Origin: Nemopilema nomurai
Taxonomy: Eukaryota; Cnidaria; Scyphozoa; Rhizostomeae; Rhizostomatidae
Length of the DNA: 64,000 nucleotides
Reading direction: 5' to 3'
NCBI GenBank assembly: GCA_003864495.1
Contig: ML133403.1
Span: 372,001 to 436,000 of the forward strand
The notes beneath the pieces were generated by a model, which was given only the letters and a program-made list of their open reading frames with translations, was not told the origin of the DNA and did no database searches. The position numbers and the translations under genes were made by a program. Shown here one piece after another: positions 59,773 to 64,000 of the stretch. Every line of letters starts with the position of its first letter. The stretch's first letter is position 1.

Positions 59773-62700
59773 ATGGCATTTTCCATATGCAGTAATTCCA
59801 AATATTTATTGTCATTTGCAAACAGAATCACAGTAAAGAGAAAAATCCAAGTTTCACTCACCCCCATCAATAACTTTTCAATTTTTCCGAAATACTCTAA
59901 GAGGCCAAGACACCTACCGATTTGCTTTGGCGCAGTAGTTGCATCTGTTGGACTTGGATTGCTGGCAATGAATGGGAGAACGAGGTCAGTTGCATTTGAT
60001 GCAATCGGTAGGGCTTTCTATTGTGTGAATGCAGTTGTGCCCGAAGAAGATGGGAATGATGACGAATTGGAAGCGAGCTTGAAAATGAAAAGAAGGAGTA
60101 AGCTCTCTGCACAGTTTAATTTCATTGCTGATGCTGTGGAAAGTGCTACACCAGCTGTTGTTTATGTCCAGGTTGGTGAAGTGTTGCTTTGCGTGAACGG
60201 TGACTGAAAACTTTGGCGATTTCCCTTCTTTGAGAAAGGTTTTGCATCCCCCCCCCCAACTTTTCTAAGAAGAGATTTTTTTATTGGTAAGTGTTTCTGC
60301 TCTTATGCTTTATACATAGTTTTTGATATGACTTCCTTGGGCGCCTACTCTGAAAATGTTCAGACTATTTAGTACAGTACTGCTTTTGTGAAATTGATTT
60401 GAAATAATGTCATAGAGCATGAATAGGGGACTTTCTTATCAGGAGATAAAGTTGGAAATTGTATCTTGTTGAGTTAAGCTTTGCAACTTTCTTACAGGTC
60501 ATTTCAAACAAGTACAGAGGCAGATTTCTCGGTAATGTTGGTCCAGTCAGTAGTGGCTCAGGATTCATTGTCACAAAAGATGGAATGATTCTGACCAATG
60601 CTCATGTTGTTGCTGATGCTATGACAGTAGAAGTGAAAATGTCAGATGGGAGAAAGTTTGAAGGGGTTGTCATTGATATAGACCCAGTCACAGATCTTGC
60701 AGCTGTGCAGCTTGTCAATGCAAAAAGTGTAATTCACTGATTCAATATCTTTAACTGTACTAGCGTTTTTCAGCTGTTTCTAAAAATAAAAAGACAGTCT
60801 TACTGACTGCAAAGTAGAGCTAAATGAACATGCAAATAGCTAATTAGGATCAAAAAACGCTTTTCTCAAGAACAAGCTGCTCCTTTTACACAAATTTTAG
60901 GCTTATGAAAAAAAAGAAAAACAGGCACTAAAAGAAGTCAATAAATATCAAATTTTAGTAACAAGGCCATGCTCATAAGTACAAATTTTAAGGAGTCCAG
61001 AAACAACAATCTGCACATCTTAAGAGAAGTGTTTGCCTGTATAATAACTTATATAACTAAAATCAATGCTTACCTATAATCCAATGACCTGTTTCCATGA
61101 ACATGCTATATAGCAGCTAAAATGATGGCCTTTCTGTTATAGAACCAGCCGGATAAAGATATAGCTAGAACTATACTTTTGTTGAGTGGGTGTTTTCCTC
61201 TTAGATCCATCTCCACATTAATGATGTTAAGTTAAATAATAACTTTGTTGATTGTCTTTGTGTTTCCAAATGAGTTTTGCTTTGGTTACTGCAAGCTAGC
61301 ATATAATAAAAGTGGAACCAATTTCTAGGTCAGATTCCCTTTCCTGCAACTCGGTGCTTCTTCGAACCTTAGAGCTGGAGAGTGGGTTGCAGCTCTAGGC
61401 AGTCCATTGACACTTAGCAACACCATAACTGCAGGTATTATAAGCTCTTTGCACAGAGGTGGTGAGGAACTTGGCCTTCGTAACAGAGAAATGAAGTACA
61501 TCCAAACTGACGCTGCCATCAATGTGAGTTGTCCGGTGTTGAGAAAACTTCATTCCTAAACTTATATATCTATGATTATTTGATTGCTGAATCTTTTCCA
61601 GCTGTTGTTTTTATTCTTAGAAGTTGTCTGTTCTTTTATCAAAGCTCTATCTATTCTTCAAGGTTGGCAATTCTGGTGGTCCCCTGGTCAATCTGGTAAG
61701 CTGATGCTACTACCCTTAGATTTATCATGAGCACACACAATGTGAGCACATATTAAATTTGATGTAACAGGTTTCATCAACAGAAACTGATCTGTTTCAC
61801 TTTTGAAAATTGACCCATTGGTTCAAAGATTAGGAGCCATGTTTGCGTACTGTTTTTACAAAATATGAGGAATCAGCAAGACTAAAGTAGCTTTAGCACA
61901 ATATCCCCAAGTCATCCATTTCATGCCAATCAGATTCCTTAACCCAATCACATCATTTGCTCATTTCCAATGTAGCACAAACTTGTATGCAATATAGAAG
62001 AATGCAAAATCTAACATTTAATTTGAAACTCAAATGTAATTATATAAATACAGCTGCATGGTTTTGATATTTGTTCTACATTTTTTGTTAGGATGGTGAA
62101 GTAGTTGGTATCAACTGCATTACAGTAATGGCTGCATCTGGCATTTCATTTGCAATACCATCTGACACTGCAAGGGAATTTTTGAAACGTGCCAAAGAGC
62201 GAGTTAGGGCATTGACAGAATCTGGGGAACTAATGAAACCTAAAATCAAACCAAAGGAAAGATTCTATATAGGTAGGCATGTATTTTTGATTAATTTTTT
62301 TCTGTTACTTTTGTAATAATTGTTTGCAAGCTATGTACCCCAATTGTTTATTAGGAAGGAGGTGTCCAGTCTGTTCCAAGTATAATAGGACCAGTCCACA
62401 TTAAGCAGAAGCAAGTATTAATTCTTATCATATTTGCCCAACGCATTTATGAAAAACAGCATAACAACTTTAATTTGAAAGCTGTAACTCATAATATGTA
62501 CAATATTATTAAAGAATATGTACATCTTTAAATTCTGCTGACTTGATTACTTCTTCATGTTGCATCAATCTTGAACAATATTCTTGGTAAAAAACAGCTT
62601 ACCTATTAATGACTTTTGTTGAGCTAAAAAGCTAAATTCTACTCTGAAAAACAGCCTTTCTGGGTCAATAAGCCCATTACATATATGTACCCTATGTTGA

Positions 62701-63671
62701 GCAATTTTCAAACTCAAGATGAATTTCCAACTTGATGAATTATTGATGACAAATTTGGGAGATGATGCATTAACAATATCAAGTTCATCTGATGGTTTTA
62801 TCACAAGTTTTTGATTTGGGTATTTTCCACTGAGTTATGTGATAGCAATCAAGACAGTTTATCTATATATAGAATAAAGCTTTTTCAGCTTAACAAAAAT
62901 CAATAACGAGTAAGCTGTTTTGTGTGAAACATATTGTTTACAACTGATGAAACATGACAAAACATACCAAGTCAGCAGAGTTGAAAGCCTTTCACAAATA
63001 GTGAACATATAAAATAAACTTGAGCTGTTGCATTGTGTGCCTGTTTCTCTGCAGTGTCTACTTAGTATGCTTTGCTTCTTGTCAATGGCAGGCATATCAA
63101 TGCTGACTCTCACACCTGCTATTGCTGAAGAATTGCGACAGCGTAGCTCAAGATATTCCAGCGTGGAGGGCGGCGTATTTGTTGCCAGTGTTGGAAGAGG
63201 TTCTCCAGCTGACAGGTAAGGCTCTTCCACTAAAGGTTAAGTGTCTGAATTCAGAGATCTGAATTTGTTTTCTCGCAGCAACCGACACAAGTATCAGTTT
63301 TTTGCCTTATCTCAACTATTCAAAGTCTGTTTTACTTAGGCTTGATAACAAGGAATTCAGGATTTCTCATTTAGTCTTATACATCATCTCTGAGCTTTGT
63401 TTAGGTATGACCAAAATGAAAATCTATTTTTATTGCTCAAGATCAGTTGATGTGTGTGGTTTTCGTAGTTACTAGCTGTTATGGTATCTTCGTTTGTAGA
63501 GCTGGTTTGCGAACTGGTGACGTCATTGTATCGATGAAGGGTAAGACACTGCACAATTCACAAGAAATTTACGATGCCGTCAACAAAGGTGAAAAGTTCG
63601 AGCTAGAAGTTTTACGAGGATCTGCCAATTTGAAAGTTCATGTGAAGCCTGAAGTTGCTGGAAAACTTTGA
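59773..63671 (+). CDS. HTRA2: HTRA2/Omi-type mitochondrial serine protease, seven exons, 444 aa
   Basis: Trypsin-like quality-control protease of the mitochondrial intermembrane space. Exons: 59773-60171, 60498-60728, 61329-61523, 61663-61695, 62092-62272, 63092-63215, 63500-63671. They total 1335 nt, a whole number of codons, and all junctions are GT-AG. The N-terminus is basic and acid-poor (transit-peptide-like), followed by a hydrophobic segment [17 protein letters not shown] at ~50-66. Then [19 protein letters not shown] starts the protease. The catalytic triad is His169 (LTNAHVVAD), Asp199 (DPVTDLAAV) and Ser279 ([10 protein letters not shown]). [10 protein letters not shown] ends the protease fold. 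The PDZ domain follows: [58 protein letters not shown], ending [12 protein letters not shown]. Closest to HTRA2 by single PDZ, TM and lack of an IGFBP/Kazal module. Confidence 0.95.
60729..61328. other. HTRA2 intron 2
   Basis: 600-bp AT-rich intron between GTAATT donor and TTTCTAG acceptor. No further feature. Confidence 0.6.
62273..63091. other. HTRA2 intron 5
   Basis: About 820 bp between a GTAGGC donor and an ATGGCAG acceptor; only shadow ORFs. No repeats. Confidence 0.6.
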
Positions 63672-64000
63672 ACTGTCTGTGAGCTGGTTTTCAAAAATTG
63701 GTATTTGACGAATTGTTTGTGAAAGTTAAATGGAGTTTTTATTGTTTACCATGCAATATAATGTCGTCCCTAAACAGCAACACTTAAGCCGTCAAAATTT
63801 ATCTTGTCAAGGTCTTTGAGAGTTTGATGAGTGGATATCAGCTTCGGAAAATGGAATAATTTAGCACAATTGCGTAAAAGAAAGCCACGCTGCTATGTGC
63901 GATAGGCTGTTCGCTCACTTTCCTACGAATCTGAAGATTGCTGGCTAGTACAACCTCGTGGATCTCGCCCAAATTCAACTATGCGCCGTAGAATAAGGAC
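63672..64000. other. HTRA2 3' flank to window end
   Basis: 3' UTR and downstream sequence. No ORF or clear polyadenylation hexamer recognised, and no further gene. Confidence 0.5.

Overview
This is nuclear DNA of an animal. Coding exons are short, split by GT-AG introns and conserved at protein level with metazoan housekeeping and developmental genes, while introns and spacers are AT-rich and full of tandem repeats. The mix (SoxE-like HMG factor, cyclin J, intronless class A GPCR, histamine-N-methyltransferase-like gene, DHX15, HTRA2, RPIA, FNTA with ancient-looking intron positions) suggests an early-branching metazoan. A cnidarian, perhaps an anthozoan, is my best guess, but the sequence does not prove the phylum. 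There is no operon structure, CRISPR array or prokaryotic signal. I saw no tRNA or rRNA gene. Layout: (1) 1-5825, minus: FNTA (farnesyl/geranylgeranyl transferase alpha), six exons, 3' end outside the window. Its first intron holds a 1.9-kb DNA transposon with ~640-bp terminal inverted repeats. (2) 7252-8190, minus: an intronless ORF of unknown function. (3) ~8.2-11.5 kb: spacer with two minisatellites. (4) 11629-16189, minus: cyclin J, four exons. (5) 18364-19551, minus: single-exon SoxE-like HMG-box factor. (6) 23420-24457, minus: single-exon rhodopsin-family GPCR. (7) 25.8-36.8 kb: gene-poor tract with a ~400-bp (CTGA)n array, a 1.7-kb 23-bp satellite with higher-order structure, a 20-bp satellite and smaller arrays. 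(8) 36844-43207, minus: ribose-5-phosphate isomerase, eleven exons. One donor opens directly into a ~0.93-kb 13-bp array in which every unit looks like a 5' splice site. (9) ~43830-45815, plus: a broken LINE (endonuclease, reverse transcriptase and C-terminal pieces). (10) 46179-47072, plus: intronless histamine-N-methyltransferase-like gene. (11) 48929-59336, minus: complete DHX15/Prp43 DEAH helicase, 14 exons, 718 codons. (12) 59773-63671, plus: complete HTRA2/Omi-type mitochondrial serine protease, 7 exons, 444 codons, head-to-head with DHX15 across 436 bp. The genes share no single pathway; each is an independent eukaryotic transcription unit. For DHX15, HTRA2 and RPIA the exon lengths sum to whole codons, which supports the models. 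Most long ORFs elsewhere, including those of several hundred codons, lie in tandem arrays that are open in several frames and are not genes.
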